From positions 1-64,000 of the IMG/VR virus record IMGVR_UViG_3300020580_000009: DNA of 64,000 nt; one strand, given 5' to 3'. Position numbers and translations under genes: made by a program. The notes beneath the pieces were generated by a model. It ran no database searches. It had not been told where the DNA came from and saw nothing but the letters and a program-made list of their open reading frames with translations. Numbering within the stretch: position 1 is the first letter of the stretch; each line of letters opens with the position of its first letter. Shown piece by piece: positions 43,128 to 50,024 of the stretch. Source of the DNA: a virus.

Positions 43128-44012
43128 TTATGCCCACTTAGATACTATTTTGTAACCTAAATCTCTTAATCGTATTTCTCGAATGAGAGTATCGAAATAC
43201 AAGTCACTCCCTAAAATCTTGTTTTTGGGGTGCTTTTCATCTGGATCACATCTATCTGGGTGCCCATGCCAAAATTTACCGTGATATTCGTATATAGTAT
43301 TTGTACTTGGATCAAAACCATCTACAACCGCATATGTTCCATCAGATAATTTAATTCGTTTTTGTTTGATTAGATTTGGTATATTTAATGAGGCCAACCA
43401 CTCTTCCTCCACTTTACTGATTTTTGATTTGGCGCATGTAGGACAACCTTCGCCGTTTAAATGATCTGCTGGTCGTTTCTTGAATGTACCATGCAAACTA
43501 CAAATAATGTCTAGTTTAGTCGATGCATTTACATAGATATTATGGTCTGGATAAGTATATCTGAAATTATGTTTGAGATTGGATTGATCTATAAAAGTTT
43601 GGTAAAGTTTTCGTTGTTTCGCGGCACGAACTTCTATACCACACTCTCTACATCCTTTCCCTGCTAGATGATTATTCGGCAATTGAGTAAATGTCCCATG
43701 AATACGACACTCAATTTCTACCTTTTTATATTGGCTAACGAATACAGTATTTGGATACAGATATGTGTCGCCATGAACCTCTTTAGCTTCTGCAATGAAG
43801 GTCTCAGTAGTTTTGCGAAATCCGTAACAGTATGGGCACTTCCCGCTTTTAAGATGATTAAAAGCATTTTGCCAATAAGGACCATGGACGGGACACACGA
43901 CTTCGATATCAGAGTTGGCTCCGAAATACACTAATTTTTCATAGCCATCGCTTTTGCCAAACTTTAGATAAATTTCAAGGATATAATCTTCGCTTGTTTT
44001 TCTTTTAGTCAT
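43128..44012 (-). CDS. Freestanding endonuclease: DUF723 repeats plus Vsr-like nuclease domain (third copy)
   Basis: 294 residues. Repeats with CPVHGPYWQNAFNHLKSGKC, CRIHGTFTQLPNNHLAGKGC and CSLHGTFKKRPADHLNGEGC. C-terminal VVDGFDPSTNTIYEYHGKFW and GYKIVSKW. It has its own leaderless sigma70-like promoter and its own terminator, so it is a self-contained transcription unit, unlike the other two copies. Confidence 0.75.
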   Translation of the reverse strand: MTKRKTSEDYILEIYLKFGKSDGYEKLVYFGANSDIEVVCPVHGPYWQNAFNHLKSGKCPYCYGFRKTTETFIAEAKEVHGDTYLYPNTVFVSQYKKVEIECRIHGTFTQLPNNHLAGKGCRECGIEVRAAKQRKLYQTFIDQSNLKHNFRYTYPDHNIYVNASTKLDIICSLHGTFKKRPADHLNGEGCPTCAKSKISKVEEEWLASLNIPNLIKQKRIKLSDGTYAVVDGFDPSTNTIYEYHGKFWHGHPDRCDPDEKHPKNKILGSDLYFDTLIREIRLRDLGYKIVSKWA

Positions 44013-44018
44013 AAATTG

Positions 44019-44047
44019 ATTATACTTGTAGTTGTTTTTAGTCGCAA
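44019..44047 (-). promoter_or_regulatory. Sigma70-type promoter, leaderless, for endonuclease
   Basis: Minus strand TTGCGA (44047-44042), 17-base spacer, TATAAT (44024-44019), then CAATTT and ATG at 44012. The 6-base gap from -10 to ATG equals that at 5137 and 50607. Confidence 0.6.
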
Positions 44048-44052
44048 TAAGG

Positions 44053-44076
44053 AAAACGGAGCAATTGCTCCGTTTT
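44053..44076 (-). terminator. Rho-independent terminator after VWA gene
   Basis: AAAACGGAGC-AATT-GCTCCGTTTT: a perfect 10-bp stem with T-rich 3' flank on both strands, 20 bases after the stop of the VWA gene. The endonuclease promoter starts 6 bases further on. Confidence 0.75.
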
Positions 44077-44095
44077 TGTAAGTTACTAGCTTAGA

Positions 44096-45361
44096 TTACG
44101 CTTTTTCTTCAATTGCGTCATAAAACACTGTCTGACCAAACGGCCCTTCGATATCCTTCGTGCCGTATGCAAGCCAGATCGTATCGCAGTAATCTGGATC
44201 ACCCCAACCCGCACAAGGATACATATCCGTGAAGACTAAAAGTGTCTTTGGTTGGGAATCGATTTCCTTCAAGTGTTCGAAAATGCATTCGAAATCAGTA
44301 CCACCACCACCGCGGAATTCATATTCCTCCAAGTCTGCCACATTGTCTGGCGTAATTGTAATGTAATCGTACACCGCAGTGTCAAAACAGAACAAATGGA
44401 GTTTGTAATCCTGATACGAATCAACAATGTTCAAAACCTCAGACACCATTTTTTGGGCATAAGGGGCCGTAGAACCAGACATGTCCATTGCAACATGCAG
44501 TTCAACCATAGTATCGACATTCGAACCAGGAAGAATTGCATCGCAGCTAAACGAACGACGCGACGGACGCATAAACGTAAAGTCAGACTTGATTTGGCTT
44601 TGGATATGCTGTTCAACCAGAGTGCGCCAATCAATAACAGGCTTCAAGATACGATCAAGATAGCGCTGAACACCGAGAGGAGTCTTACCAGCACCTGCAG
44701 CAGCCGCAGCTTGCATAACAGCAGAAAGCATTTCATCGCGCAGCTTATCAACATCACCAATAGTCGGACGACCACGACCCTTACCATCCTTGTCGCCATC
44801 ACCGTCACCATCACCGTCTTCGTCGCCGTCACCATCGTTATCGAGGTGATCGTCAAATGCGCTCATTTGCTTGAACTTTTGCTGATTTTGCATGATATCA
44901 TCATACACATCTTCCGCAGTCCAACCGACATACTTGCGATCATAGCAAATTTCGACAGTCGTAATCTTTTCACCGATTTGCGCATCGACCAAGTCGCCAT
45001 TTACGCAAAAATCAAGTGCGACATTCCACATTTGCTTATCACGATTTGCTTGACGAGCAACACCGAGTGAGCCGACGTGTGCATATGCGCAATGCAAAAT
45101 TTCATGCGCAATACCAAAAATCAATTCTTTATCAGAGAGTTTTAGAACAAACTCGCTGTTGTAATAAAACTTACGACCATCAGTTGCGAGCGTCGGAAGC
45201 CATTCGTCAGAATTGACAGGTTCAAGACGCAATGCAAGATTGCCGAAAAATGGTTGCTTAAGCAGCAAAGCGATGCGAGCATTAGTAAGCTTTTCAAGAG
45301 CCTTCTTATCGCGTTCCTTGTCAAACGTGAGATTGGTCGTGACTTGTTTTGTGCTAGACAT
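44096..45361 (-). CDS. VWA-like protein with N-terminal metallopeptidase-like domain (DUF2201 type)
   Basis: 421 residues. ELIFGIAHEILHCAYAHVG at ~80-98 carries HExxH zinc-peptidase-like residues. Residues ~175-200 are an Asp-Gly repeat (DGDGDEDGDGDGDGDKDG) that resembles calcium-binding loops. The C-terminal ~170 residues form a VWA domain with a MIDAS-like AMDMSGSTAPY and GGGGTDFECIF. DUF2201/VWA proteins usually act with MoxR AAA+ ATPases, as here (47755-48900). Role in the phage unknown: remodelling or metal insertion is inferred. The gene has higher GC than its neighbours. AAGGAA precedes the ATG. Confidence 0.75.
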   Translation of the reverse strand: MSSTKQVTTNLTFDKERDKKALEKLTNARIALLLKQPFFGNLALRLEPVNSDEWLPTLATDGRKFYYNSEFVLKLSDKELIFGIAHEILHCAYAHVGSLGVARQANRDKQMWNVALDFCVNGDLVDAQIGEKITTVEICYDRKYVGWTAEDVYDDIMQNQQKFKQMSAFDDHLDNDGDGDEDGDGDGDGDKDGKGRGRPTIGDVDKLRDEMLSAVMQAAAAAGAGKTPLGVQRYLDRILKPVIDWRTLVEQHIQSQIKSDFTFMRPSRRSFSCDAILPGSNVDTMVELHVAMDMSGSTAPYAQKMVSEVLNIVDSYQDYKLHLFCFDTAVYDYITITPDNVADLEEYEFRGGGGTDFECIFEHLKEIDSQPKTLLVFTDMYPCAGWGDPDYCDTIWLAYGTKDIEGPFGQTVFYDAIEEKA

Positions 45362-45390
45362 TTATGTTCCTTAATGTATTCAGTAAGATA

Positions 45391-45418
45391 ATTATACTAT
45401 AAAATTTGGATTTGTGAA
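45391..45418 (-). promoter_or_regulatory. Sigma70-type promoter for the VWA gene
   Basis: Minus strand TTCACA (45418-45413), 16-base spacer, TATAAT (45396-45391), then a leader of ~29 bases with AAGGAA. An 18-bp TGTTG-N8-CAAC element lies 38 bases upstream of the -10. Confidence 0.65.
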
Positions 45419-45434
45419 GATTATTTTATGAGGT

Positions 45435-45452
45435 GTTGCGAAAATACAACGA
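45435..45452. promoter_or_regulatory. 18-bp palindromic element, copy 1 (imperfect)
   Basis: TGTTGC-GAAAAT-ACAACG. Same length and core as five others between 45.9 and 50.7 kb. It abuts the stop codon of the upstream gene (45453) and lies upstream of the VWA promoter. Possible operator. Confidence 0.5.
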
Positions 45453-45776
45453 TTAACGTTTGATCCAGCTGAAGTCTTCAATATTTGTCATATATTTGGC
45501 AGAGTTGAGCTTACCGAGTAATTGTTCATATTGATCAATCAGTGATTCGGCTTCGGCATCATTTTCATAGTTATGCAATGTAATTATTGCATTTATCAAA
45601 ATGTCCTGTGTTTTATTTAAATTTGATACAATTGCATTTTTACCTTTTCGTAAAACGGAAGTCGGTTTATTTCTTAACGATGCTTTATATTCGTTAAATT
45701 GTTCAAGATTATTCAATACATTACCTTTCAAAATTAATTTTAATTTTTCTTGGTCTTCTATTTCACATAATCTCAT
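45453..45776 (-). CDS. Small protein with ART-family-like N-terminal tag
   Basis: 107 residues. It begins MRLCEIEDQEK, resembling the (K/R)-(I/L)-x-E-(I/L) tag of the ART-like family, but has none of that family's other motifs. The rest is helical and Asn/Leu-rich (LNNLEQFNEYKASLRNK, NKTQDILINAIITLHNYEN). If the tag is a targeting signal, this could be a further cargo; chance similarity over ~10 residues is possible. Confidence 0.5.
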   Translation of the reverse strand: MRLCEIEDQEKLKLILKGNVLNNLEQFNEYKASLRNKPTSVLRKGKNAIVSNLNKTQDILINAIITLHNYENDAEAESLIDQYEQLLGKLNSAKYMTNIEDFSWIKR

Positions 45777-45778
45777 AA

Positions 45779-45928
45779 TTATTCCTCTTCTATGCGGTCT
45801 AACGCATCAAGAGATTCACTATAAAGTCCATTTTTATTCATCGCATCCCATTCTGCAAGAAATGCATCCATTTCTTCGTCAGGAATCTCGTTTAAACTTT
45901 TATACTTTGCAAAATTGTATTCCTTCAT
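45779..45928 (-). CDS. 49-residue acidic protein
   Basis: ATG 45928 to TAA 45779-45781, preceded by AGGAG at 8 bases. The product opens MKEYNFAKYKSLNEIPDEE, is strongly acidic (D/E in the second half) and probably helical. Not recognised. The extended -10 promoter upstream and clear ribosome binding site support translation. Confidence 0.55.
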   Translation of the reverse strand: MKEYNFAKYKSLNEIPDEEMDAFLAEWDAMNKNGLYSESLDALDRIEEE

Positions 45929-45948
45929 ATTTTTCTCCTATATAGTGC

Positions 45949-45957
45949 ATTATAGCA
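45949..45957 (-). promoter_or_regulatory. Extended -10 promoter
   Basis: Minus strand TGC-TATAAT with no good -35 hexamer, the pattern of an extended -10 promoter. It lies 20 bases before ATG 45928; an 18-bp palindrome is centred ~35 bases upstream of the -10. Confidence 0.5.
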
Positions 45958-45980
45958 CAACTATATCAGGTATGCATGTT

Positions 45981-45998
45981 TGTTGTAAAAATACAACA
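45981..45998. promoter_or_regulatory. 18-bp palindromic element, copy 2 (perfect)
   Basis: TGTTGTA-AAAA-TACAACA: perfect 7-bp arms. Same arms as copy 5 at 50006-50023. Confidence 0.6.
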
Positions 45999-46027
45999 TT
46001 ACAATATGTAAGATTACAAACTGTAAT
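45999..46027. promoter_or_regulatory. Two tandem TTACA-N3-TGTAA palindromes
   Basis: TTACA-ATA-TGTAA (45999-46011) and ATTACA-AAC-TGTAAT (46013-46027), directly beside palindrome copy 2. Centre-to-centre distances are ~15 bases. This looks like a compound operator region upstream of the extended -10 promoter. The second copy touches the stop codon of the gene at 46027-46200. Confidence 0.45.
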
Positions 46028-46200
46028 TAATCGGGAAGTTTTTCGCCTGGTTTGTCGTATAATACGACTTCGCAAGTCGGATCAGTTAGAAATGGTGTGA
46101 TTGAACCAAAAGGTTCCAACCATTCTTTGGATCCATTAAATCGAATTGCGGCATATGTGCCAACATTCGGAAAACCTTCAGAATCTTTAGTATAGACCAT
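46027..46200 (-). CDS. 57-residue protein, unknown function
   Basis: ATG 46200 to TAA 46027-46029, with AAGGA upstream. It opens MVYTKDSEGFPNVGTYAAIR and ends DKPGEKLPD. Predicted small beta protein with no recognised motif. It is the last gene of the leftward small-gene run that starts at 47001. Confidence 0.5.
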   Translation of the reverse strand: MVYTKDSEGFPNVGTYAAIRFNGSKEWLEPFGSITPFLTDPTCEVVLYDKPGEKLPD

Positions 46201-46209
46201 TTTTATTCC

Positions 46210-46557
46210 TTAATAAATGTAACCTGACCATTCTGCGATGATTTCAATATCGTTTTCTTTGATATAATCAAAAGCATCTTTCATTGACCAAAATGAAGGT
46301 CCAGGTGCGCCCATCGCGCGATCATTATCAGTTGATCCGGTAGACACATAATAATAGCCATCTTCTTCCATATCCATTTCTTCAGCGTCAAATGAACAAC
46401 ACTCATGCTTTTCAGCTTCTAGCAACACAGATTCTGGAACTTTTTCACAATCAGAAGTGTATGGAGAGAAAATCCAATTCCAAACATCTTCATTTACCAG
46501 TTTTACATCCGTATCGCCTTGACCGCTCAATACAATTAGATAGAGTTTTTCAGACAT
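46210..46557 (-). CDS. 115-residue protein, unknown function
   Basis: It opens MSEKLYLIVLSGQGDTDVKL and contains an acidic stretch (SFDAEEMDMEEDGYYYV) and FWSMKDAFDYIKENDIEIIA. Acidic, soluble and compact; possibly a DNA-mimic-like or regulatory small protein, but nothing in the sequence proves it. Clear spacing to the neighbours and conserved strand order support coding. Confidence 0.55.
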   Translation of the reverse strand: MSEKLYLIVLSGQGDTDVKLVNEDVWNWIFSPYTSDCEKVPESVLLEAEKHECCSFDAEEMDMEEDGYYYVSTGSTDNDRAMGAPGPSFWSMKDAFDYIKENDIEIIAEWSGYIY

Positions 46558-46559
46558 TT

Positions 46560-46739
46560 TTAATCCTGTTTTGTAGAGCCAGTGAAATGATAACCAGTAA
46601 TATCAGCGCAACCAATGCCCTTATCGTAACATGGACGCAAAGAACCTGATGTAAATTCGACGTTGTATTTCTTGTTCAGATATTCAGCAACAGCTTTTAA
46701 TACTTCCATTTCAGTTACATCAACAGATAGTTTTGACAT
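46560..46739 (-). CDS. 59-residue protein, unknown function
   Basis: ATG 46739 to TAA 46560-46562. The sequence opens MSKLSVDVTEMEVLKAVAEY and ends CADITGYHFTGSTKQD. Two Cys at ~37 and 44. Not recognised. It sits between small genes with 1-2 base spacing, supporting co-translation. Confidence 0.5.
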   Translation of the reverse strand: MSKLSVDVTEMEVLKAVAEYLNKKYNVEFTSGSLRPCYDKGIGCADITGYHFTGSTKQD

Positions 46740-46740
46740 T

Positions 46741-46833
46741 TTAACGACTCAATAAAGTTGCTGTTACTACACCAAATACGCAAACGAATACAATCAAGAT
46801 ACCCAGTAAATCATTTTTTAATAGATCGCGCAT
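46741..46833 (-). CDS. 30-residue single-pass membrane protein
   Basis: ATG 46833 to TAA 46741-46743. After MRDLLKND, the stretch LLGILIVFVCVFGVVTATLL is an uninterrupted hydrophobic segment, ending SR. Typical phage micro-protein with one transmembrane helix. Its ATG immediately follows the upstream stop (TAAATG) and it ends 1 base before the next ATG, so coding is likely although it is very short. Confidence 0.5.
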   Translation of the reverse strand: MRDLLKNDLLGILIVFVCVFGVVTATLLSR

Positions 46834-47001
46834 TTAGTTGTATTGCAAACGTTCTTGTTCTTGAAAAGCTTGAAAAGCGGGACTTTGGAACACTTCTGGT
46901 TCATTGACACCAAGTTGGTCCACGAGCCGCATCAGATAGGCAATGCGGTTTTCCAACATCACAACATACGGATCATTCGAATAGTCAATTGCGTTTTCCA
47001 T
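46834..47001 (-). CDS. 55-residue protein, unknown function
   Basis: ATG 47001 to TAA 46834-46836, with GGAG ~9 bases upstream. Begins MENAIDYSNDPYVVMLENRI and continues AYLMRLVDQLGVNEPEVFQS. Helical, ending Gln/Glu-rich. Not recognised. It contacts the membrane micro-protein gene at TAAATG. Confidence 0.5.
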   Translation of the reverse strand: MENAIDYSNDPYVVMLENRIAYLMRLVDQLGVNEPEVFQSPAFQAFQEQERLQYN

Positions 47002-47015
47002 TTTAAATCTCCAAT

Positions 47016-47678
47016 TTAAGTTAGTTTAAATTTACAGCGATCAAAATGATACTTTTTCATTCCAGACGAACCACCGCTTTTATTGCAGTGTGGGCAAATA
47101 ACGATAGGCATTTTCTTACCTTTGTTATTTGGTGGTTTTCCTTTCTTTTTATCAGACATCCTTTGCTTTGTGTCATCAGAATGAGTCTTACCTCTATGAC
47201 CATCAGCATTCTTTTTTCTCACTTCCTCACTTGGATTTTGGTGAGATTCAGATTGCCTTTTTAAGACATCCTCTCTTGTTTCTTTACGACCTTTGTTCCA
47301 TGGTTTAGAACCTTTTTTACCTTTTGAAATATTCGCATTGCTCGTGGCAGAGCGATTCTTCGCAGAAATCGATTGTTTTGCTTTAGTTTCTTCAGATGTG
47401 ACTCTAATAATTCCTGAGGTTCCTTGCCCACCATTCGTTCTATTGTGTAGAGTTCCTGTTCCTATATCCTTACGACCATAAAAGGAAATCCAGAAACGCT
47501 CCCAATAAAACGCATCAAATTCATCCAAATCCTTCTGCGGAAAAACTATTCTTCGCTTATCTGCTGGCGGATTAAAACCATTATGCTGATTAAATGCTCG
47601 TCTATTTTTCCCTTTTCCGACGTAATATGGGGAACCATCTTTCCTCAAGTAAAAATACACATAAAAAATATTAGTCAT
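47016..47678 (-). CDS. GIY-YIG homing endonuclease with NUMOD3 repeats and zinc finger
   Basis: 220 residues. FYVYFYLRKDGSPYYVGKGKN is the GIY-YIG variant with Y-x(10-11)-Y-V-G. NRRAFNQH contributes the Arg, and AFYWERFWISFYG the Glu helix. Repeats such as TSEETKAKQSIS, PSEEVRKKNAD and HSDDTKQRMSDK are NUMOD3-like DNA-binding elements. The C-terminus has CPHCNKSGGSSGMKKYHFDRC, a zinc finger. A classic phage homing endonuclease, placed between small genes and the MoxR-like gene. Confidence 0.85.
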   Translation of the reverse strand: MTNIFYVYFYLRKDGSPYYVGKGKNRRAFNQHNGFNPPADKRRIVFPQKDLDEFDAFYWERFWISFYGRKDIGTGTLHNRTNGGQGTSGIIRVTSEETKAKQSISAKNRSATSNANISKGKKGSKPWNKGRKETREDVLKRQSESHQNPSEEVRKKNADGHRGKTHSDDTKQRMSDKKKGKPPNNKGKKMPIVICPHCNKSGGSSGMKKYHFDRCKFKLT

Positions 47679-47704
47679 AGTTGCCTTAGTAGTTTTGTTG
47701 AAAA

Positions 47705-47724
47705 GAGAGGGCTTTCACCCTCTC
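47705..47724 (-). terminator. Rho-independent terminator after MoxR gene
   Basis: Minus strand GAGAGGG-loop-CCCTCTC, then TTTTC. It lies 31 bases after the MoxR stop and before the GIY-YIG gene. Confidence 0.7.
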
Positions 47725-47754
47725 CCCAACTTACTACTATTTATCCAAAAACTA

Positions 47755-48900
47755 TTATTTTAGATTTATTGCATCCGTAATTTGTTTGTTGAAACGCTTG
47801 AAGAATTCATCGAAGTTCTTCAGGCTCGAAACATCGACTGGCAAGTCATACGTTGCAAGTGCAGTCTTCGCACCCATCACGCACATTTCGGTCTTGAAGT
47901 TGTCCATCATGAACTTGAAGAAATAATCAGTCATTTCGTGCAACTTCTTGTTATCAGCCTTGCTGAGTTCGCCATTCAGAGCGTGCTTCTTAACGAAGTC
48001 ACCCAATTCATAGCACATGCTGATGGTCAGAGTGTACATGACCGAAATTTCCTTGCTGTTATCAGCGAGCTTCGTTACTTCACCGCTAAGAATCTTTGAA
48101 GGATTCGGCAGCTTGCTTGCCATTTCACGGTGCGTCATGAATTCAGTAGCAACACCCGAACCGATTGCACCAGCAACCAAATCAACCATTTCCTTTTCGC
48201 TCATGTAGCTACCAGCTTCTTGGGTGCGAACGATTTCGCTAGTGAAGGCCCAAGTACGCGGCGTAGCAAACGAACGTTGCTTTGCCTTCGGATCGAACGT
48301 AAAGAGCTTGTCTTTAGCGAACGAGATATAACCGACAACATCTGGGTGAATATTGTGGCGAACAGCCCAATCGATCCAAGCTTCAGCGTCAGCTTCCATC
48401 TCCAAGTGAATGAAACGATTCGACAGCGGAGAAGGCATTGCGTAAGTAACACCCTTGTCGCTTTCACGGTTACCTGCAGCGACGATAACGACGTTATCAG
48501 GAAGCTTGTAAGTGCCGATCTTGCGGTTCAGCGTAAGCTGATATGCAGCAGCCTGAACGCTAGGAGCAGCACTGTTCATTTCATCGAGGAACAGCACGAC
48601 AATCGGATATTGTGCGCAGAGTTCAGCAGTCGGAAGATCGATCGGAGGTGCCCATTCCATGAAACCTGTGTTCTTGTTATAGAACGGCATACCGCGAAGA
48701 TCAGTCGGATCAAGCAGGTTCAAGCGAATATCGACAAGCAGACCACCGAGCTTTTCAGCGACGGACGCAACAACATCAGACTTACCGATACCAGGAGCAC
48801 CCCAAAGAAACACAGGACGCTTTGCAGCGAAACAGTGTGTAAGCGCAGCAGCGATACGGTTAGCGTTGAGCGGACGTGCAGTAGCGATGTTCGTAGACAT
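47755..48900 (-). CDS. MoxR-type AAA+ ATPase
   Basis: 381 residues. VFLWGAPGIGKSDVVASVAE (Walker A), IVVLFLDEMNSAAPSVQAAA (Walker B), VIVAAGNRESDKG (sensor 1) and MPSPLSNRFIHLEME (Arg finger region) place it in the MoxR subfamily. MoxR ATPases act with VWA proteins to remodel or load metals into partner complexes; the VWA protein is 2.4 kb downstream. No membrane segment. GC content is visibly higher than in the neighbours, as in the VWA gene, suggesting a shared origin. The long 5' region (48901-49150) carries regulatory elements. Confidence 0.8.
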   Translation of the reverse strand: MSTNIATARPLNANRIAAALTHCFAAKRPVFLWGAPGIGKSDVVASVAEKLGGLLVDIRLNLLDPTDLRGMPFYNKNTGFMEWAPPIDLPTAELCAQYPIVVLFLDEMNSAAPSVQAAAYQLTLNRKIGTYKLPDNVVIVAAGNRESDKGVTYAMPSPLSNRFIHLEMEADAEAWIDWAVRHNIHPDVVGYISFAKDKLFTFDPKAKQRSFATPRTWAFTSEIVRTQEAGSYMSEKEMVDLVAGAIGSGVATEFMTHREMASKLPNPSKILSGEVTKLADNSKEISVMYTLTISMCYELGDFVKKHALNGELSKADNKKLHEMTDYFFKFMMDNFKTEMCVMGAKTALATYDLPVDVSSLKNFDEFFKRFNKQITDAINLK

Positions 48901-48994
48901 ATGTTTAATTACCTTTAAAAAGAAGTTTAGTAAGTTGGTTTAGTGAATCGACAACAAAATCATTTTACTACATTTTTACTACTTTGTGTTGTTT

Positions 48995-49012
48995 AGTTGC
49001 TTAAAAACAACA
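48995..49012. promoter_or_regulatory. 18-bp palindromic element, copy 3
   Basis: AGTTGC-TTAAAA-ACAACA in the MoxR leader region. A further TGTTGT at 48986-48991 makes a longer nested repeat with the same right arm. Confidence 0.4.
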
Positions 49013-49114
49013 CTTAGAAACTTTTGAAACCTTGCAAATTTCGCGCTTTATTTCGTTTGCTGCGTCACTCACAACAGAATCAATTATACGCGATTTTCGA
49101 AACTTTTGTTGCTT

Positions 49115-49132
49115 TGTTGCACATTTACAACA
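49115..49132. promoter_or_regulatory. 18-bp palindromic element, copy 4
   Basis: TGTTGC-ACATTT-ACAACA, 26 bases upstream of the TATAAT at 49083-49088 and 18 bases after the stop of the gene at 49151-49405 on the minus strand. Confidence 0.55.
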
Positions 49133-49150
49133 ACTTTTTTCTTACAAATC

Positions 49151-49405
49151 TTAATTCTTGACACCTAGACGAATGAGGATCACTTGACCAGATCCAGTTT
49201 GGGGCAGGTATTCCCTTACAATTTCGAAAGTTTTTGCAAACGTTCCAAATTCAGGATCTACGGGTTCAGTCAAATCAATATCAACTTCACTTACAGAAGT
49301 GTAAGATTCGTACCCGTGACACGAATCATCGGTGGTAATCACTTCAATTTTAGCATCCTCAGGAAACTGTTCAAGCCATTCTTGCAATTCTTTACGAGTT
49401 GTCAT
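49151..49405 (-). CDS. 84-residue protein, unknown function
   Basis: Opens MTTRKELQEWLEQFPEDAKI, then EVITTDDSCHGYESYTSVSE, ending GSGQVILIRLGVKN. Acidic with a helix-strand layout; the LQEWLEQFPEDAKIEV opening resembles small phage proteins but I cannot name a family. Last of a three-gene unit (49937 to 49151) driven by the promoter at 49962-49989. Confidence 0.6.
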   Translation of the reverse strand: MTTRKELQEWLEQFPEDAKIEVITTDDSCHGYESYTSVSEVDIDLTEPVDPEFGTFAKTFEIVREYLPQTGSGQVILIRLGVKN

Positions 49406-49417
49406 ATTTCAATCTCC

Positions 49418-49678
49418 TTACGCCATAAAGCAAATATCAAAATCTTTGCTAGTTACACTAGAACCATCAAGATTCCAGCAGCGCGACCAGTCAGCAGTAT
49501 GAAAGCAACTTTCTTCAGTATCGCTTTCAGCGAACTTGAAAATTACATCTGTAATGTCGCCGTTTCGCAATTTAACACTTACAGCAGCACCCCTGTTAAA
49601 CACAGATTCAAAAGCTAGTGCGTGCGTGAATGTATTCAGTTCTTCTTTATTCTTCTTAAACATTGCATCATTGCGCAT
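49418..49678 (-). CDS. 86-residue protein, unknown function
   Basis: Contains EELNTFTHALAFESVFNRGA, AVSVKLRNGDITDVIFKFAE and a Cys/Trp-rich ESCFHTADWSRCWNLDG. Beta-rich small protein, possibly metal-binding through Cys/His, not recognised. Second gene of the three-gene leftward unit. Confidence 0.55.
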   Translation of the reverse strand: MRNDAMFKKNKEELNTFTHALAFESVFNRGAAVSVKLRNGDITDVIFKFAESDTEESCFHTADWSRCWNLDGSSVTSKDFDICFMA

Positions 49679-49688
49679 TTGAATATCC

Positions 49689-49937
49689 TTACCAAGAAAT
49701 TTTAACAGTAAAAATTGACTTCGTATAATTTTGATCTACATCTACTGTAAATCCTGATTCTTGTGCGATAGACAAAGCAAAACCTGCCTCAGTAGACATT
49801 TCGAATAGAATCTTACAAGATGTAAGCTTCGATCTAGCAGCATCAGTTATTGCTACATCTACAAGGCTTTCAATTGCCTTACGAGACCTAAATCCACTCT
49901 TTCCAGACAATTCTCGTGCTTGCTCAAGAGTAATCAT
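49689..49937 (-). CDS. 82-residue protein, unknown function
   Basis: Opens MITLEQARELSGKSGFRSRK. A helical N-terminus is followed by short strands (KSIFTVKISW at the end). AGGAG lies 6-10 bases before the ATG. First gene behind a consensus promoter; not recognised. Confidence 0.55.
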   Translation of the reverse strand: MITLEQARELSGKSGFRSRKAIESLVDVAITDAARSKLTSCKILFEMSTEAGFALSIAQESGFTVDVDQNYTKSIFTVKISW

Positions 49938-49961
49938 TGTAATCTCCTATCGAATAAGTCT

Positions 49962-49989
49962 ATTATACGCTTTTGGGTGAAAATGTCAA
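49962..49989 (-). promoter_or_regulatory. Consensus sigma70-type promoter
   Basis: Minus strand TTGACA (49989-49984), 16-base spacer, TATAAT (49967-49962). The spacer TTTTCACCCAAAAGCG closely matches that of the promoter at 50614-50641 (AATTCAACCAAAAGAG). A ~24-base leader with AGGAG follows. Confidence 0.8.
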
Positions 49990-50005
49990 GTTTGGTCAGG
50001 CTGAA

Positions 50006-50023
50006 TGTTGTACAAATACAACA
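50006..50023. promoter_or_regulatory. 18-bp palindromic element, copy 5 (perfect)
   Basis: TGTTGTA-CAAA-TACAACA, 1 base after the stop of the gene at 50025-50273 and 16 bases upstream of the -35 of the next promoter on the minus strand. Confidence 0.6.
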
Positions 50024-50024
50024 C

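Larger units (their letters stand above)
48901..49150. promoter_or_regulatory. 250-base regulatory region upstream of MoxR
   Basis: The longest gene-free stretch in the window. On the minus strand it holds a TATAAT (49088-49083) without a convincing -35, and palindrome copies 3 and 4. Many short TTGT/ACAA and TAGTAAAAATGTAGTAAAA direct repeats lie closer to the gene (48961-48983). It contains no good ORF and no clear ribosome-binding site other than one directly before ATG 48900. A long regulated leader is likely. Confidence 0.5.

Noticed and set aside
44252-45070. Long plus-strand ORF (272 codons) opposite the VWA gene
   Set aside because: It is a shadow of the minus-strand gene; its product is low-complexity and unlike any family, and it has no ribosome binding site.
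48130-48918. Long plus-strand ORF (262 codons) opposite the MoxR gene
   Set aside because: Antisense shadow of a clear AAA+ ATPase gene with higher GC, which lengthens random open frames.
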